Assembly: GCF_040932485.1 (NCBI RefSeq)
Contig: NZ_JBFRBH010000001.1
Coordinates: 3,584,212-3,648,211, forward strand
Reading direction: 5' to 3'
Source of the DNA: Gymnodinialimonas sp. 202GB13-11
GTDB taxonomy: Bacteria > Pseudomonadota > Alphaproteobacteria > Rhodobacterales > Rhodobacteraceae
DNA: 64,000 nucleotides
Made by a program: the position numbers and the translations under genes. The notes below the pieces were generated by a model that did not search any database, had not been told where the DNA came from, and worked only from the letters and a program-made list of their open reading frames with translations. Positions 25,062 to 35,006 of the stretch are shown here, in pieces. Every line of letters begins with the position of its first letter. Positions within the stretch are counted from its first letter, which is position 1.

Positions 25062-25073
25062 GGATCGGCCTTT

Positions 25074-26834
25074 TCAAAACAGGAAATAGCGCTGCGCCAT
25101 GGGCAGGCTTTCAGCTGGTTGGCAGGTTAGCAATTCGCCGTCGGCGCGCACTTCGTAGGTTTCAGGATTCACCTCAATCTCAGGCAACGCATCGTTCAGC
25201 ATCAGGTCTATCTTGCCGATGCCACGGGTGTTTTTGACCGCTATCGTTTGCTTCGCCAAACCAAGCCCGTCGCCAATCCCAAGGGACTGCGCCGCGGCGC
25301 TGACGAACGTGACGGCGGAGCTCTCAACGTTGCGACCATAGGCGGCAAACATCGGACGCGAATAGACCGGCTGCGGCGTTGGGATCGACGCATTCGGATC
25401 CCCCATCTGGGCACAGGCAATGGAGCCACCAAGTACAACCATCTCGGGCTTCACACCGAAAAAGGCTGGGTTCCACAAAACGAGATCGGCGCGTTTTCCA
25501 ACTTCGATGCTGCCAATCTCATGCGCGATGCCATGTGCGATGGCCGGGTTGATCGTATACTTCGCCACGTAACGCCGTACTCGCATATTGTCGTTTTCAC
25601 CTTGCTCGTCTGGCAGACGCCCGCGCTGCTTCTTCATTTTGTCGGCGGTCTGCCAAGTGCGGATGATGACCTCACCCACACGTCCCATGGCCTGACTGTC
25701 GGACGCGATGATTGAGAAGGCGCCCATGTCGTGCAGGATGTCCTCTGCCGCAATCGTCTCACGCCGAATACGGCTTTCGGCGAAGGCCACATCCTCAGGA
25801 ATGGATTTGTCGAGGTGATGGCACACCATCAGCATATCCAGATGCTCCTCCACCGTATTGACTGTGAAAGGGCGTGTCGGATTGGTTGAGGATGGAAGCA
25901 CGTTCGCATCACCGCAAATTTTGATGATGTCTGGTGCATGGCCACCCCCCGCGCCTTCAGTATGGAATGCGTGGATAGTACGGCCGTTAATCGCCGCGAT
26001 GGTGTTTTCCACAAAACCGGACTCGTTCAACGTGTCTGTATGGATCATCACCTGCACGTCCATGTCGTCCGCCACGGAAAGGCAGCAATCAATCGCGCCG
26101 GGCGTGGTGCCCCAATCTTCATGCAATTTCATGGCGCAAGCACCGGCCTTCACCTGCTCCTCCAATGCATCGGGAAGGGAGGCATTGCCTTTGCCCGCGA
26201 AGGCCAGGTTCATCGGGAACGCATCCGCGGCCTGAAGCATTCGCCCGATATGCCACGGCCCTGGCGTACAAGTAGTGGCCAAAGTGCCATGCGCGGGGCC
26301 CGTGCCGCCGCCGAGCATGGTGGTCAGGCCGGAATGCAGCGCATCTTCGATCTGTTGCGGGCAGATGAAGTGAATGTGGCTGTCGAAACCACCCGCGGTA
26401 AGGATACGCCCCTCGCCAGCAATGGCCTCCGTCCCCGGGCCAACAATGATGTTCACGCCGGGCTGTGTGTCGGGATTGCCGGCTTTGCCAATGGCCGCGA
26501 TGCGCCCGTCCTTCAAACCGATGTCAGCCTTGATGATGCCGGTATGATCCACGACCAGCGCGTTGGTGATGACCGTGTCCACGGCCCCATCCGCGCGCGT
26601 CGTTTGAGCCTGCCCCATCCCATCGCGGATCACCTTGCCCCCGCCGAATTTGACCTCTTCCCCATAACTCAGAGCATTTTGCCCCGAGCCCCCGGTTGTA
26701 GCCTGACCAACGGCCTCCGCCGTCAAATCCCGTTCGACTTCGATGATCAGGTCGGTGTCGGCCAACCGAACCTTGTCGCCCACCGTGGGGCCAAACATGG
26801 CGGCGTAGTCAGCGCGTTTTATGGTGGTGGCCAT
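25074..26834 (-). CDS. ureC: Urease alpha subunit (586 aa)
   Basis: This is the catalytic subunit, hydrolysing urea to ammonia and carbamate at a dinickel site. Visible features are [14 protein letters not shown] (nickel histidines), the carbamylated lysine in [25 protein letters not shown], and the active-site flap [20 protein letters not shown] with its catalytic histidine. It is about 15 residues longer than the common 570, mainly in an early insertion (about 95-125). All catalytic residues are present, so the enzyme should be active. Confidence 0.98.
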   Translation of the reverse strand: MATTIKRADYAAMFGPTVGDKVRLADTDLIIEVERDLTAEAVGQATTGGSGQNALSYGEEVKFGGGKVIRDGMGQAQTTRADGAVDTVITNALVVDHTGIIKADIGLKDGRIAAIGKAGNPDTQPGVNIIVGPGTEAIAGEGRILTAGGFDSHIHFICPQQIEDALHSGLTTMLGGGTGPAHGTLATTCTPGPWHIGRMLQAADAFPMNLAFAGKGNASLPDALEEQVKAGACAMKLHEDWGTTPGAIDCCLSVADDMDVQVMIHTDTLNESGFVENTIAAINGRTIHAFHTEGAGGGHAPDIIKICGDANVLPSSTNPTRPFTVNTVEEHLDMLMVCHHLDKSIPEDVAFAESRIRRETIAAEDILHDMGAFSIIASDSQAMGRVGEVIIRTWQTADKMKKQRGRLPDEQGENDNMRVRRYVAKYTINPAIAHGIAHEIGSIEVGKRADLVLWNPAFFGVKPEMVVLGGSIACAQMGDPNASIPTPQPVYSRPMFAAYGRNVESSAVTFVSAAAQSLGIGDGLGLAKQTIAVKNTRGIGKIDLMLNDALPEIEVNPETYEVRADGELLTCQPAESLPMAQRYFLF

Positions 26835-26837
26835 CGC

Positions 26838-27143
26838 TTATAGATCCCCCATGATCTTCCGGTTGAAGCCGAATATCCGCCGCGCGCCTGCGATCTGTAT
26901 CAGGGCAACCTCGCGCCGCTGGCCGGGTTCGAACCGCACGGCAGTTCCGGCTGCGATATCCAAGCGGTGGCCACGCGCCGCGTCACGGTCGAAGTCCAGC
27001 GCCGAATTTGCCTCGGCAAAATGATAGTGGCTACCAACCTGAACGGGCCTGTCGCCGGTATTTGCGACCATCAGTGTAATCGCCTCGCGGCTGGCGTTTA
27101 GGGTAATCTCACCTTCAGCGGGCATGATTTCTCCGGGGATCAT
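26838..27143 (-). CDS. ureB: Urease beta subunit (101 aa)
   Basis: This is the small structural subunit of urease. The typical pattern starts [13 protein letters not shown], followed by [19 protein letters not shown] and [16 protein letters not shown] start at 27143 because the longer frame to 27254 runs into ureA. It lies 11 nt after ureA and 3 nt before ureC. Confidence 0.96.
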   Translation of the reverse strand: MIPGEIMPAEGEITLNASREAITLMVANTGDRPVQVGSHYHFAEANSALDFDRDAARGHRLDIAAGTAVRFEPGQRREVALIQIAGARRIFGFNRKIMGDL

Positions 27144-27154
27144 CCTGGGCCTCC

Positions 27155-27457
27155 TCAGCGGATGGGTTGGTGGACGGTGACCAGCTTGGTCCCATCGGGA
27201 AAGGTCGCCTCGACCTGCACTTCGTGGATCATCTCGGGCACACCATCCATACATTGCGCGCGGGTGATCACCTGCGCGCCGGCCTGCATCATATCCGCGA
27301 CGGATCGCCCATCACGGGCCCCTTCAACTACTGCGTCGGTGATAAGTGCGATGGCCTCTGGATGGTTCAACTTCACGCCGCGTGCCAATCGTTTGCGGGC
27401 AACTTCAGCGGCCATGGCGACCAGCAGCTTATCTTTTTCTCGGGGGGTCAGGTTCAT
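27155..27457 (-). CDS. ureA: Urease gamma subunit (100 aa)
   Basis: This is the gamma structural subunit: [20 protein letters not shown], then [13 protein letters not shown] and a C-terminal [14 protein letters not shown], all family hallmarks. It begins 1 nt after the ureD stop, so the two are coupled. Confidence 0.97.
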   Translation of the reverse strand: MNLTPREKDKLLVAMAAEVARKRLARGVKLNHPEAIALITDAVVEGARDGRSVADMMQAGAQVITRAQCMDGVPEMIHEVQVEATFPDGTKLVTVHQPIR

Positions 27458-27458
27458 C

Positions 27459-28250
27459 TTACAGCATCCAGCATCGGGGTAGGTCAGGTTGGTATAGTTG
27501 GTTCAGCACCGGAATAAGGCTCTTGCGCAAGGCGAAGCCATCGTGTGCCAACAGGCGCAGAACAAGGACATCGGGCAATAGCAGCGACGCACCAGCAGTT
27601 TCTGGTAGCAGATCGCGGATGGTCGATAGCTGGGTTTCGACGTCGTTGGCCACGTAAACCAATGAGGCCATCGCGCGGGCACCGTCCGCCACAAAAGGCC
27701 GATTCAAGTGCGCTTGAATATCGCCCTCCAGCCGGACGGAGTCCAAGTAGATCGGCACACCGTCACGGCGTATGTCAACCCGATCCGAGAAGGCTCCGGC
27801 GCACACAGTCTCTTTCATCGCGGTACGACCAAAGATGATTGGCTCGCAAAAGAGCAACTCCGCCCTGTCTTCCAGATCAATCTGCATGCGCCGAGTTAAC
27901 GAGCAGCCGTCGAAAAGGATTGTCTCCTGCGGAAGCCAATTCAGGCGCGCTCGCCCGCGGACGCTGATCTGGTTTGTGATCCGGCCCGGATCCGTACCCG
28001 CGGCGCCGTAAGCGCGTTCCGCCGCTTGGGTTGTGATCGTACAATCCGACGCAATCTCCGCCGCGAACTTGAAAGCATCGCCGCCCGTGACACCGCCCGC
28101 CGTGTTCACGAGCACCGCGTCCAAGTGTTTGGCCGACCTGCGCGGGAATAGGCATTTGAGCGAACCGGCCTGCCGAAGATCATCGAGTTCGGACCGTTTT
28201 TGCCCGTCCTTCACGCGCAACCAAACATCACCAATCGCCCGCGGCTGCAC
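27459..28250 (-). CDS. ureD: Urease accessory protein UreD (about 263 aa)
   Basis: UreD (UreH) is the scaffold that binds apo-urease and recruits UreF/UreG. Motifs seen are [41 protein letters not shown] and the C-terminal [16 protein letters not shown]. The only standard in-frame start is the GTG at 28250, which lacks a ribosome site. The homologous-looking reading continues 14 codons upstream to an ATC at 28290-28292 that has GAGG 7 nt before it, so the true start may be there. It is the first gene of the urease operon. Confidence 0.92.
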   Translation of the reverse strand: MQPRAIGDVWLRVKDGQKRSELDDLRQAGSLKCLFPRRSAKHLDAVLVNTAGGVTGGDAFKFAAEIASDCTITTQAAERAYGAAGTDPGRITNQISVRGRARLNWLPQETILFDGCSLTRRMQIDLEDRAELLFCEPIIFGRTAMKETVCAGAFSDRVDIRRDGVPIYLDSVRLEGDIQAHLNRPFVADGARAMASLVYVANDVETQLSTIRDLLPETAGASLLLPDVLVLRLLAHDGFALRKSLIPVLNQLYQPDLPRCWML

Positions 28251-28706
28251 GGGTGTCGCAGCAGCTGCGATGATGTTTCTTGGCTGAGTGATGGGCCAAC
28301 CTCACGAACACGTCCGCACTTAAATTCATCGAGTCGTGTACGGATGGCCAATGATTTTGCGTAATCTCGGAGCGCAGCTTTGCTCGCCGCCCACTATTTA
28401 GGCAGAGTCTCACGAATTGACCAAAAAAGGGTCTCCTAGCTGCGAAGCTAAGGTAGGTCTAAGTCTCTGAAATACATGAAACGATTACGGGACTCTTCGC
28501 GAACTCTCGCGCCGCGCGATTTGTGGCCATGACTCCTGAGTGAATACACTGAAAAATGATCAAGCCTGGCCGGGCGGAATGGGGCGCAATGTCGTTGGAA
28601 CGGCGCTGGTTTTGGCTAAGCCACGCTCTGGTGGGCGATACTCACGCAGCGATGACCCAATCCCCAAGTACCGAACAGTTCCTAAAAGTTCGCTATCAAA
28701 GGCGGA
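28251..28706. other. Intergenic region between gntR and ureD
   Basis: About 450 nt lie between the end of the GntR gene and ureD. It must hold the urease operon promoter on the minus strand. I could not find a convincing gene, repeat, tRNA or terminator in it; the short plus-strand frames look non-coding. Confidence 0.5.
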
Positions 28707-29384
28707 TTACAGGAACCGCAGACGATTTCGATTTAGCAACTCAACTATTATGCGCTTCGCGTGTTGCCGGTGCTCCCGATGGGTGTTTCGCGCCATCTCA
28801 AAATCGCCTTCCGCAATGGCTTGGTAGACCTTGCGGTGGTCCTCATTGGATTTTGTTGGCACCGGGCGCATGAACAGGGTCGTGGCGCGCGCGCGGCGGA
28901 CTTGGTCACTCATCATATTAACGATCATGACGATGCGGCTATTGCCGCCCAGACGCACCAATTCCTGATGAAAACGGTCGTCCGCCTCGGCCCACGCTTC
29001 CAGATCAGATGAGGCCAACGCAACGTCCATATCGCTGATTGCGATAGCCAGTTCCTGCAGCTCTGCCTCATCGTGGCCCGCGCTCGCCGCGCGTTCGGCT
29101 GCGAGGCTTTCGAGTTCGGTCAACACGTCGTAGATTTCGGCCATATCCTCAGGTGAAAGAGGCGATATCCGCACGCCTTTTCGGGGGCGCAATTCCAAGA
29201 GCCCCTGGCTTTCAAGCGTCAGCACTGCCTCGCGGATCGGTGTGCGCGACATGTTGAGCAGATCGGCAAGCTCGGATTCCAGATGGTCTGAACCAGCCGC
29301 AAGCTCGCCCGCGAAAATCTTCTCGCGCAATTCGTTCAGGGCCCTTTGAGAGCTTGAAGCCGGTTTGCGTGTTGCGGTCGTCAA
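28707..29384 (-). CDS. GntR-family (FadR/FCD) transcriptional regulator (225 aa)
   Basis: A winged HTH fills residues about 10-75 (ESELADLLNMSRTPIREAVLTLES in consecutive segments, the FCD-type GntR hallmark). The C-terminal all-helical FCD domain follows, with metal- or ligand-binding positions in ADDRFHQELV and HREHRQHAKR. It is the last gene of the minus-strand operon starting at 31500 and overlaps the Gfo/Idh/MocA gene by 4 nt. It probably represses both this operon and the divergent tctC operon until the substrate or an intermediate appears (inference). Confidence 0.88.
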   Translation of the reverse strand: MTTATRKPASSSQRALNELREKIFAGELAAGSDHLESELADLLNMSRTPIREAVLTLESQGLLELRPRKGVRISPLSPEDMAEIYDVLTELESLAAERAASAGHDEAELQELAIAISDMDVALASSDLEAWAEADDRFHQELVRLGGNSRIVMIVNMMSDQVRRARATTLFMRPVPTKSNEDHRKVYQAIAEGDFEMARNTHREHRQHAKRIIVELLNRNRLRFL

Positions 29385-30412
29385 ATGCGGTCCAATTCCT
29401 GTTTGCGCCCGGTCCCAGCCGAAGCGTAGATGGCGTCTTCGATCGCGATGACGGTCAAATAATCTTCCGCTGTGTTTTCTAGCGCGCTTCCTATCAGCAC
29501 GCCAGAAACGACGTGGCTTTGCAAGGCATGAACGCAGTCCCCGCCGAACCCGCTCCAGCTACTGGGCGGATGCAGGGTGGTTTCCTCGGTTTCGCCAAAT
29601 GCGCGCAAACGCACCGCTCCGTCGCCACTGAGTGTCAGCGTTCCTTCGCTGCCCTCGATTAATCCGATGCCCATGGTGCGGCGCAGATTGTCGGCGGCGT
29701 GGTCGAGGGTTCTATTGCCGTCGAACAGGGCCCGAACCCCGCCCGGGTGATCGAAAAGAATGTATCCCGCATCCTCACCCGCAATCACCGGGTTGATCTT
29801 GCGCAAGTCTGCGTAAACGGCCAGCGGATTGCCAAAAAGATAGCGGAACGTGTCGACCCAATGCACGGCAGTTTCGTGGACGAGAAATCGCGGCATTTCT
29901 TGGAAATAGGCCTGCCGGTCCAGATACGCGCGGGGACCTTGGCCGTCGCCTGGGCGAAACCGAAACGTGGCCTGCTGCACGTCGCCCACGCGCTGGTCGT
30001 CTAACGCTTGTCTAATTGCGCGGTACCACGGCTGAAAACGAAAATTCTCATGCACAATGATGGTCGCATTTGCGGAATTGGCCTCTGCCACGATCCGACG
30101 GGCCTCCGCCAGGTTGTTGCAAAACGGCTTTTGACAGATGATCCATTTGATGCCGGCCGCCAGCGCTGTGCAGATGGCTTCGGCATGCGCGGTCGGCGGC
30201 AGGATGATATCCACGAGATCAGGAGATTGCTCTTCGAGCATCGTTCCAAGGTCGCCGTAGGCAGGTAGCCCGGTATCGTTGGCCTTTGCGATGTCGCGGT
30301 CGCACGACCCAACCAGCGTCACACGTTCCATCCTGCGCCAGCTGTCGTAGTGGAATTCGCTGAAATATCCGGCCCCGGCACAGACCACGCGAAGGGAAGC
30401 GCGGTTGGTCAT
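29381..30412 (-). CDS. Gfo/Idh/MocA-family NAD(P)-dependent oxidoreductase (343 aa)
   Basis: The N-terminal Rossmann domain shows CAGAGYFSEFHYDSWRR, and the family catalytic lysine appears in CQKPFCNN (a variant of EKP). The C-terminal substrate domain begins at about residue 130 and includes HETAVHWVDTFRYLFG. Such enzymes oxidise sugars, polyols or sugar acids. It overlaps the dehydrogenase gene upstream and gntR downstream by 4 nt each, placing it in the acid catabolic cluster. Confidence 0.85.
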   Translation of the reverse strand: MTNRASLRVVCAGAGYFSEFHYDSWRRMERVTLVGSCDRDIAKANDTGLPAYGDLGTMLEEQSPDLVDIILPPTAHAEAICTALAAGIKWIICQKPFCNNLAEARRIVAEANSANATIIVHENFRFQPWYRAIRQALDDQRVGDVQQATFRFRPGDGQGPRAYLDRQAYFQEMPRFLVHETAVHWVDTFRYLFGNPLAVYADLRKINPVIAGEDAGYILFDHPGGVRALFDGNRTLDHAADNLRRTMGIGLIEGSEGTLTLSGDGAVRLRAFGETEETTLHPPSSWSGFGGDCVHALQSHVVSGVLIGSALENTAEDYLTVIAIEDAIYASAGTGRKQELDRI

Positions 30413-31500
30413 GCCGCGAAGGTCTCCTCCATAACCGCGCGTGCGGCCTCCTGCGTTCCGGCAGACCCGCCAAGGTCTCGTGTCAGCACTTGACCGCGCG
30501 CCACGACATTCTCCACCGACTCGCGCAGACGAGTGCCATCGCGGCGCATGTCCGAGATCTCGTGTTTAATCCCTAACCAGTCGAGCATCAGGGCTGCCGA
30601 CAGGATCATCGCGAACGGGTTGGCAAGGCCTTGGCCGGCAATGTCAGGCGCGGACCCGTGGCAGGGCTGAAATACGGCATGATCGCGCCCGATATCGGCC
30701 GAGGGGGCGAGCCCCAAACCACCCATTAGACCTGCGCCGAGGTCCGAAAGAATATCTCCGAACATGTTCTCGGTTACCATGACGTCAAAATCCCATGGCT
30801 TCTGAACCATCCAAAGCGCGGTGGCGTCGACATAGGCGTGTTCTGCTTTGATGCCCGTATGCTTTGCTGCCTCAGCATCGAACATTTCCCGGAAGAAGGC
30901 AAAAGCGCGAAAGACGTTGGCTTTATCCACGCAGGTCACCTTACCCGGCCCACGTCCTGCCGCTTTTCGGGTCTTGGCCAGGGTAAAGGCAAATTCAAAG
31001 AGTTGTTCCGAGATTTCCCGGGTGATCAACAGCGTCTCGCGCGCTTCATCCTTGGTGACTTCGCCGCAGCCTTGGCTATGGAACAGGCCTTCCGTGCTTT
31101 CGCGAACAAGCACAAAATCGATCTCCCGGTCGGCCGGCATATTCAGTGGTGTTCGCTGGCCCTTGCGCACTGTCACGGGCCGGACACCCGCGAACAACGT
31201 CAGCGCCTTACGCAGCTCGATCTGGGGCGAGATTTCGGTGCCGTCTGCGTAGCGCACATCCGGCAATCCCATCGCTGAAAGTAGAATTGCATCGGCCCGA
31301 CGCGCCGTTTCCATCGAATGCTCGGGCAACGATTCGCCCGTCTTCGCATAGTGGGCGGCCCCGGCCGGTGCATCAGTGAACGACAGGTCATACGCGCTGG
31401 ACGCCTGCGCCATCTGACCCAGCAGCTCAAGCGTCGGCCCCATGATTTCTGGGCCAATTCCATCCCCCTGAAAGACAGCGATTTCGAAGGTCTTGGTCAT
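30409..31500 (-). CDS. Isocitrate/isopropylmalate dehydrogenase-family enzyme (363 aa)
   Basis: This belongs to the beta-decarboxylating dehydrogenase family (IMDH, tartrate dehydrogenase). Motifs include FQGDGIGPEI at the N-terminus, the substrate-binding RESTEGLF, the catalytic lysine/aspartate in the middle (TCVDKANVFRAF, then TENMFGDILSDLGAGLMGG) and HGSAPDIAGQGLANPFA near the end. The context of sugar-acid genes rather than leucine genes suggests oxidation or decarboxylation of a malate- or tartrate-like acid (inference). It is the first gene of the minus-strand operon, divergent from tctC. Confidence 0.87.
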   Translation of the reverse strand: MTKTFEIAVFQGDGIGPEIMGPTLELLGQMAQASSAYDLSFTDAPAGAAHYAKTGESLPEHSMETARRADAILLSAMGLPDVRYADGTEISPQIELRKALTLFAGVRPVTVRKGQRTPLNMPADREIDFVLVRESTEGLFHSQGCGEVTKDEARETLLITREISEQLFEFAFTLAKTRKAAGRGPGKVTCVDKANVFRAFAFFREMFDAEAAKHTGIKAEHAYVDATALWMVQKPWDFDVMVTENMFGDILSDLGAGLMGGLGLAPSADIGRDHAVFQPCHGSAPDIAGQGLANPFAMILSAALMLDWLGIKHEISDMRRDGTRLRESVENVVARGQVLTRDLGGSAGTQEAARAVMEETFAA

Positions 31501-31559
31501 TCTTGCCCCTCATTCATCTCGATCTGCGCTCCTTAAAGGATCGAACGCTTCATCGGAAG

Positions 31560-31586
31560 TTGACAATGTATCCATTAATGCATACG
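31560..31586. promoter_or_regulatory. Near-perfect palindrome in the divergent promoter region, candidate GntR operator
   Basis: GTATCCATTAATGCATAC (31568-31585) is an 18-bp dyad with only the positions next to the outer GTAT/ATAC blocks unpaired. It overlaps a TTGACA (31560-31565) that could be the -35 box for tctC. FCD-type GntR proteins usually bind such short AT-centred palindromes. Confidence 0.55.
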
Positions 31587-31631
31587 CAAATAAATGCAAC
31601 AATGAACATTGAGCGTCTGGGAGGACATCAA

Positions 31632-32639
31632 ATGACGACGACATTCGGGAAATTGGTGGCAGTTGCTGCCCTTGTGACGGGGCTTGCCAGTGCCGCGACT
31701 GCTCAGGAATATCCGTTCCGCGACATCACCACGGCGGTTGTCTGGGGTGCCGGTGGAGGAACCGACAGCATCAACCGAATGATCATGGCCGAGATGGAGC
31801 AGCATCTGCCGGTGTCGATCAACGTGATCAACCAGACCGGCGGCGTCGCAGGCTCCAACGGGATGGTCTACGTGATGAACCAGCCCGATGACGGCTACAC
31901 GCTTGTAGGGTTGTCAGAATCCAATGTGACCGCCGCCGTGCAAGGCGGGTGGGATCAGCGGTTTGACTTCTGGTATCCCTTCATCGTCGGCGGCTCACCC
32001 GACCTGATCTCGGTCCCCGCCGACAGCCCCTATACGACGCTGGAAGAGTTGGTTGAAGCGGCCCAGGCGGCCCCCGGCACCATCCCCGCCGCCGCCTCTG
32101 GCGCAGGCTCCATACACCACCTCAACCTGCTCGCGATCCAGAACGGCGCAGATGTCGAGTTCCTCTTCGTGCCCTATGACGGCTCCGCATCGGGCCAGGA
32201 AGCCGCCATTGCCGGCGAAGTCGCGCTGGTCGTCACGTCGCTGGCCGAGCAGGCCGCGTTAATCGAAGGCGGCATGCTGCGTCCGCTCGCCATGCTCACT
32301 GAAGACAGCGCCGAGATTGCGGGCACAACCGTCCCCTCCGCGTTCGACATCTATGATGGCCTGGATGCCTATCTGCCGTTGATGCAGGCCATCGGCTTTG
32401 CCGTACACGACAGCGCCTCCGATGAGGTCAAGGCCGCGCTGGCGGCGGCCTTCGAGGCCGCAATGGCCTCAGACGTGGTGGCCGACTGGGCCGAGGCCAA
32501 CAACTACGCCGTCGGTGGCCAGTACGGGGAAGAGGCACAAGCTATCTTCGAAACGCTGGAGGCGAATTTCGCCTACACGCTGCAAGAGCTTGGCTCTGCC
32601 ACGGTCGATCCCGCCAGCCTCGGGATTGAGCGTCCCTGA
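31632..32639 (+). CDS. tctC: Tripartite tricarboxylate transporter substrate-binding protein, TctC type (335 aa)
   Basis: This periplasmic receptor belongs to the TTT family. The signal peptide is TTFGKLVAVAALVTGLASAATA. The mature protein shows the family start YPFRDITTAVVWGAGGGTDS, NQTGGVAGSNG and later AASGAGSIHHLNLLAI. I start at the ATG at 31632, with GGGAGGACATCAA directly upstream; the upstream in-frame starts run back into the promoter. It is the first gene of the plus-strand operon. The substrate is a carboxylate of unknown identity. Confidence 0.9.
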   Translation: MTTTFGKLVAVAALVTGLASAATAQEYPFRDITTAVVWGAGGGTDSINRMIMAEMEQHLPVSINVINQTGGVAGSNGMVYVMNQPDDGYTLVGLSESNVTAAVQGGWDQRFDFWYPFIVGGSPDLISVPADSPYTTLEELVEAAQAAPGTIPAAASGAGSIHHLNLLAIQNGADVEFLFVPYDGSASGQEAAIAGEVALVVTSLAEQAALIEGGMLRPLAMLTEDSAEIAGTTVPSAFDIYDGLDAYLPLMQAIGFAVHDSASDEVKAALAAAFEAAMASDVVADWAEANNYAVGGQYGEEAQAIFETLEANFAYTLQELGSATVDPASLGIERP

Positions 32640-32671
32640 CCTCCACGCCCTCCGGCCACACCAAGGAAAGG

Positions 32672-32695
32672 CGCGGAGCTTAGGTTCCGCGTCTT
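32672..32695 (+). terminator. Hairpin between tctC and tctB
   Basis: CGCGGA and TCCGCG form a 6-bp stem with an 8-nt loop, followed by TCTTTC. It probably makes more receptor than membrane subunits by partial termination or 3' protection. Confidence 0.4.
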
Positions 32696-32725
32696 TCGGC
32701 ACACCAGCGGCAGGAAGACATTGGC

Positions 32726-33493
32726 ATGTCCCAAAAGACCCCCGAGCCCCAATCCGACGACATCGCTGTCCTGCGCGCCCGCGATTTTTGGGGCGCCATC
32801 GTGCTGATGGTCCTGTCGCTGTTTTTCCTGTGGCGCACGTCGTTCATTCCGCTGTTCGGTGACAATCGCGCGGGTGTAAGTGGAACTTCTTGGTATAATT
32901 CCGCCGCAATTGTCCCACTCGGTATCTTCACGGCCCTCTTCATCCTGTCCCTCGTTCTTCTGAGCATCGCGATCCGGGCAGGTGGGGCGAAACGCGCGCT
33001 CTCTCCCATTGGCATCGGGTGGGACCGCGCCGAAGCTGTGCGGTTCATCACCATCGGCGTCATCTTGTTCTTCTACACCGCAGGCCTAGTGCCGCGCGTG
33101 GATTTCATCGCCTGCAGTGGCTTGCTGATCACGGCGCTGACCTTCGGCTATCACAAGGGCCGGATCACACGCATGATCCTGGCCTCGGGCGCGGTGGGCT
33201 TGTGTGGCGCCTACGCATTGGTCGCGCACCTGCCTCAATCCGAATGGGGCGCCCATGACGACGACATCGTCACGCTGGCAGTCTGGGCGGCGCTGACGCT
33301 TTGGGTTCTGCTGTGCGCGCGGGGGGATGGTGTCCTTAAGGCGGTGCCCGTCATCGCGGTCCTCGCGCCGGTCATTCTGGTCTGCGCCATGGCCTTTGGA
33401 TTCCGGCAAAACGTGCCGAACCGGGGCGGACTGATCTTCAGCCAGATCGAATACCACTACTACGTCACCCTCCGCCCGCTCTGGAGGTCCTGA
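32726..33493 (+). CDS. tctB: TTT-family small membrane subunit, TctB type (255 aa)
   Basis: TctB is the small hydrophobic subunit of the tripartite tricarboxylate transporter. About five hydrophobic segments are visible, beginning at residues 22-40 (GAIVLMVLSLFFLWRTSF). It is longer than many TctB proteins (about 150-180 aa) because of an extra pair of C-terminal segments. It lies 86 nt after tctC and 1 nt before tctA. Confidence 0.83.
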   Translation: MSQKTPEPQSDDIAVLRARDFWGAIVLMVLSLFFLWRTSFIPLFGDNRAGVSGTSWYNSAAIVPLGIFTALFILSLVLLSIAIRAGGAKRALSPIGIGWDRAEAVRFITIGVILFFYTAGLVPRVDFIACSGLLITALTFGYHKGRITRMILASGAVGLCGAYALVAHLPQSEWGAHDDDIVTLAVWAALTLWVLLCARGDGVLKAVPVIAVLAPVILVCAMAFGFRQNVPNRGGLIFSQIEYHYYVTLRPLWRS

Positions 33494-33494
33494 G

Positions 33495-35006
33495 ATGGAT
33501 TTCATCCTCACGCAGCTGTCCGGTTTTGGCGGCGCCTTCTGGGCCCTGGTGATCGACCCGGTGACCTACATCTACCTGATTGTCTCAGTCTTTCTGGGCA
33601 TCACATTTGGCGCGCTGCCCGGTTTGACCGCCACCCTTGCCGTCACCATCCTGACGGGCTTTTTCGGCAACAAGGTGCCGCTGGACTATTCCCTGATTGC
33701 GCTTCTCGGGGCCTATGTCGGCGCGATTTACGGCGGGTCCTATCCGTCGATCCTGCTCAACATTCCCGGCACGGCTGCCAGTGCCGCCACCGCGATGGAT
33801 GGTTACCCGCTGGCCAAAGCCGGGCGGGGCGGGGAGGCATTGGGCCTCACCACCACCGCCAGCTTCATCGGCACCCTGATCGGCACGATCGCCCTTTTGG
33901 TCTTCGTCTGGGTGCTGCTGTTGCTGTCGCAAAACATCGCCAGCCCTGAGAAGGCCTTGCTGGCCCTCTTCGGGATTCTACTGTCGGGTACGCTCATGTC
34001 TGAGGATTTGGTGATCAAGGGCTGGATCGCGGGCCTTGTGGGCCTCGCCATGGCGATGGTGGGCCTTGATCCACTGCTGTCCGAGCCGCGCTATACCTTC
34101 GGCTGGTCCTACATGCTCAGCGGGTTTCAGGTGGTGCCTGTGCTGATGGGCGCCTTCGCTGTGCCCCAGATCATCGAAGGTATGCGCCATATGGATGTCG
34201 GCACGCTGACCGAATTGAAGGGCCGCATCCTGCCGAACCTGCGTGCCGTGCGGCGCTATCTGCCGACCATCACCCGCTCCGGTGTGATTGGCACTGGCGT
34301 CGGCGCGCTTCCCGGTGTGGGCGAGGACGTGGCAGGCTGGGTCAGCTACGGCGTTGGAAAATCCGTCAGCCGCGAGGGGCGTAAGTTCGGCAAGGGATCG
34401 CTCGAAGGGCTGTTGTCGTCTGAAACAGCCAATAACGCATGCATCGGCGGTGCGCTTATCCCACTTCTGGTTCTGGGCATTCCAGGCTCGCCTCCGGCGG
34501 CGGCTCTTCTGGGTGCGTTCCGCATCAACAACATCATTCCCGGCCCCACGATTGATCCCGAAATCATCCTGAGAGTCGTGGCAATCATGGTTTTGGCGTC
34601 GTTCACCATGTTCGTAATGGGGCTCTTCACGGCCAAGATATTCATCAAGATCCTGCGCATCCCCCGGGTTGTCTTTCTGCCGATCGTCATGGTGCTCACG
34701 ACCATTGGTTCGTTCAGCGTGGGTGGAGGCATAAACGACCTCTACCTTATGCTAGGCGTGGGTTTTGTGGCGTACTTGATGAACTTACTCAAATTCCCCA
34801 TCGCCCCGCTGGTGATCGGCGTCATCCTAGGCGGCCTGTTTGATGAGACGTTCCGCAGATCACTCCTGATTTCGGGGGGCGATGTGTTCGTGTTCTGGTC
34901 ACGGCCCGTGGCTGCGGTATTGTTGGCTCTCAACGTGGCCTTGATCCTTAGCCAAGTGCCGCTGACCAAACGCTTGTTCGCACGCTTAAAGGGAAAGGCT
35001 TTCTGA
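33495..35006 (+). CDS. tctA: TTT-family large membrane subunit, TctA type (503 aa)
   Basis: This is the main channel subunit. The family signature is clear: ITFGALPGLTATLAVTIL, YGGSYPSILLNIPGTAASAATAMDGYPLAKAG in consecutive parts, and the second repeat with ALPGVGEDVAGWVSYG and ETANNACIGGALIPLLVLGIPG. Its stop overlaps the next start by one base (TGATG). Confidence 0.95.
   Translation: MDFILTQLSGFGGAFWALVIDPVTYIYLIVSVFLGITFGALPGLTATLAVTILTGFFGNKVPLDYSLIALLGAYVGAIYGGSYPSILLNIPGTAASAATAMDGYPLAKAGRGGEALGLTTTASFIGTLIGTIALLVFVWVLLLLSQNIASPEKALLALFGILLSGTLMSEDLVIKGWIAGLVGLAMAMVGLDPLLSEPRYTFGWSYMLSGFQVVPVLMGAFAVPQIIEGMRHMDVGTLTELKGRILPNLRAVRRYLPTITRSGVIGTGVGALPGVGEDVAGWVSYGVGKSVSREGRKFGKGSLEGLLSSETANNACIGGALIPLLVLGIPGSPPAAALLGAFRINNIIPGPTIDPEIILRVVAIMVLASFTMFVMGLFTAKIFIKILRIPRVVFLPIVMVLTTIGSFSVGGGINDLYLMLGVGFVAYLMNLLKFPIAPLVIGVILGGLFDETFRRSLLISGGDVFVFWSRPVAAVLLALNVALILSQVPLTKRLFARLKGKAF

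Noticed and set aside
28540-28873. Short plus-strand frames between ureD and gntR
   Set aside because: They run into the GntR gene on the other strand, lack ribosome sites and show no family resemblance.
30409-31500. Leucine biosynthesis LeuB
   Set aside because: The family matches, but there are no leuA/leuCD neighbours and the gene is coupled to a Gfo/Idh/MocA gene and a GntR regulator.
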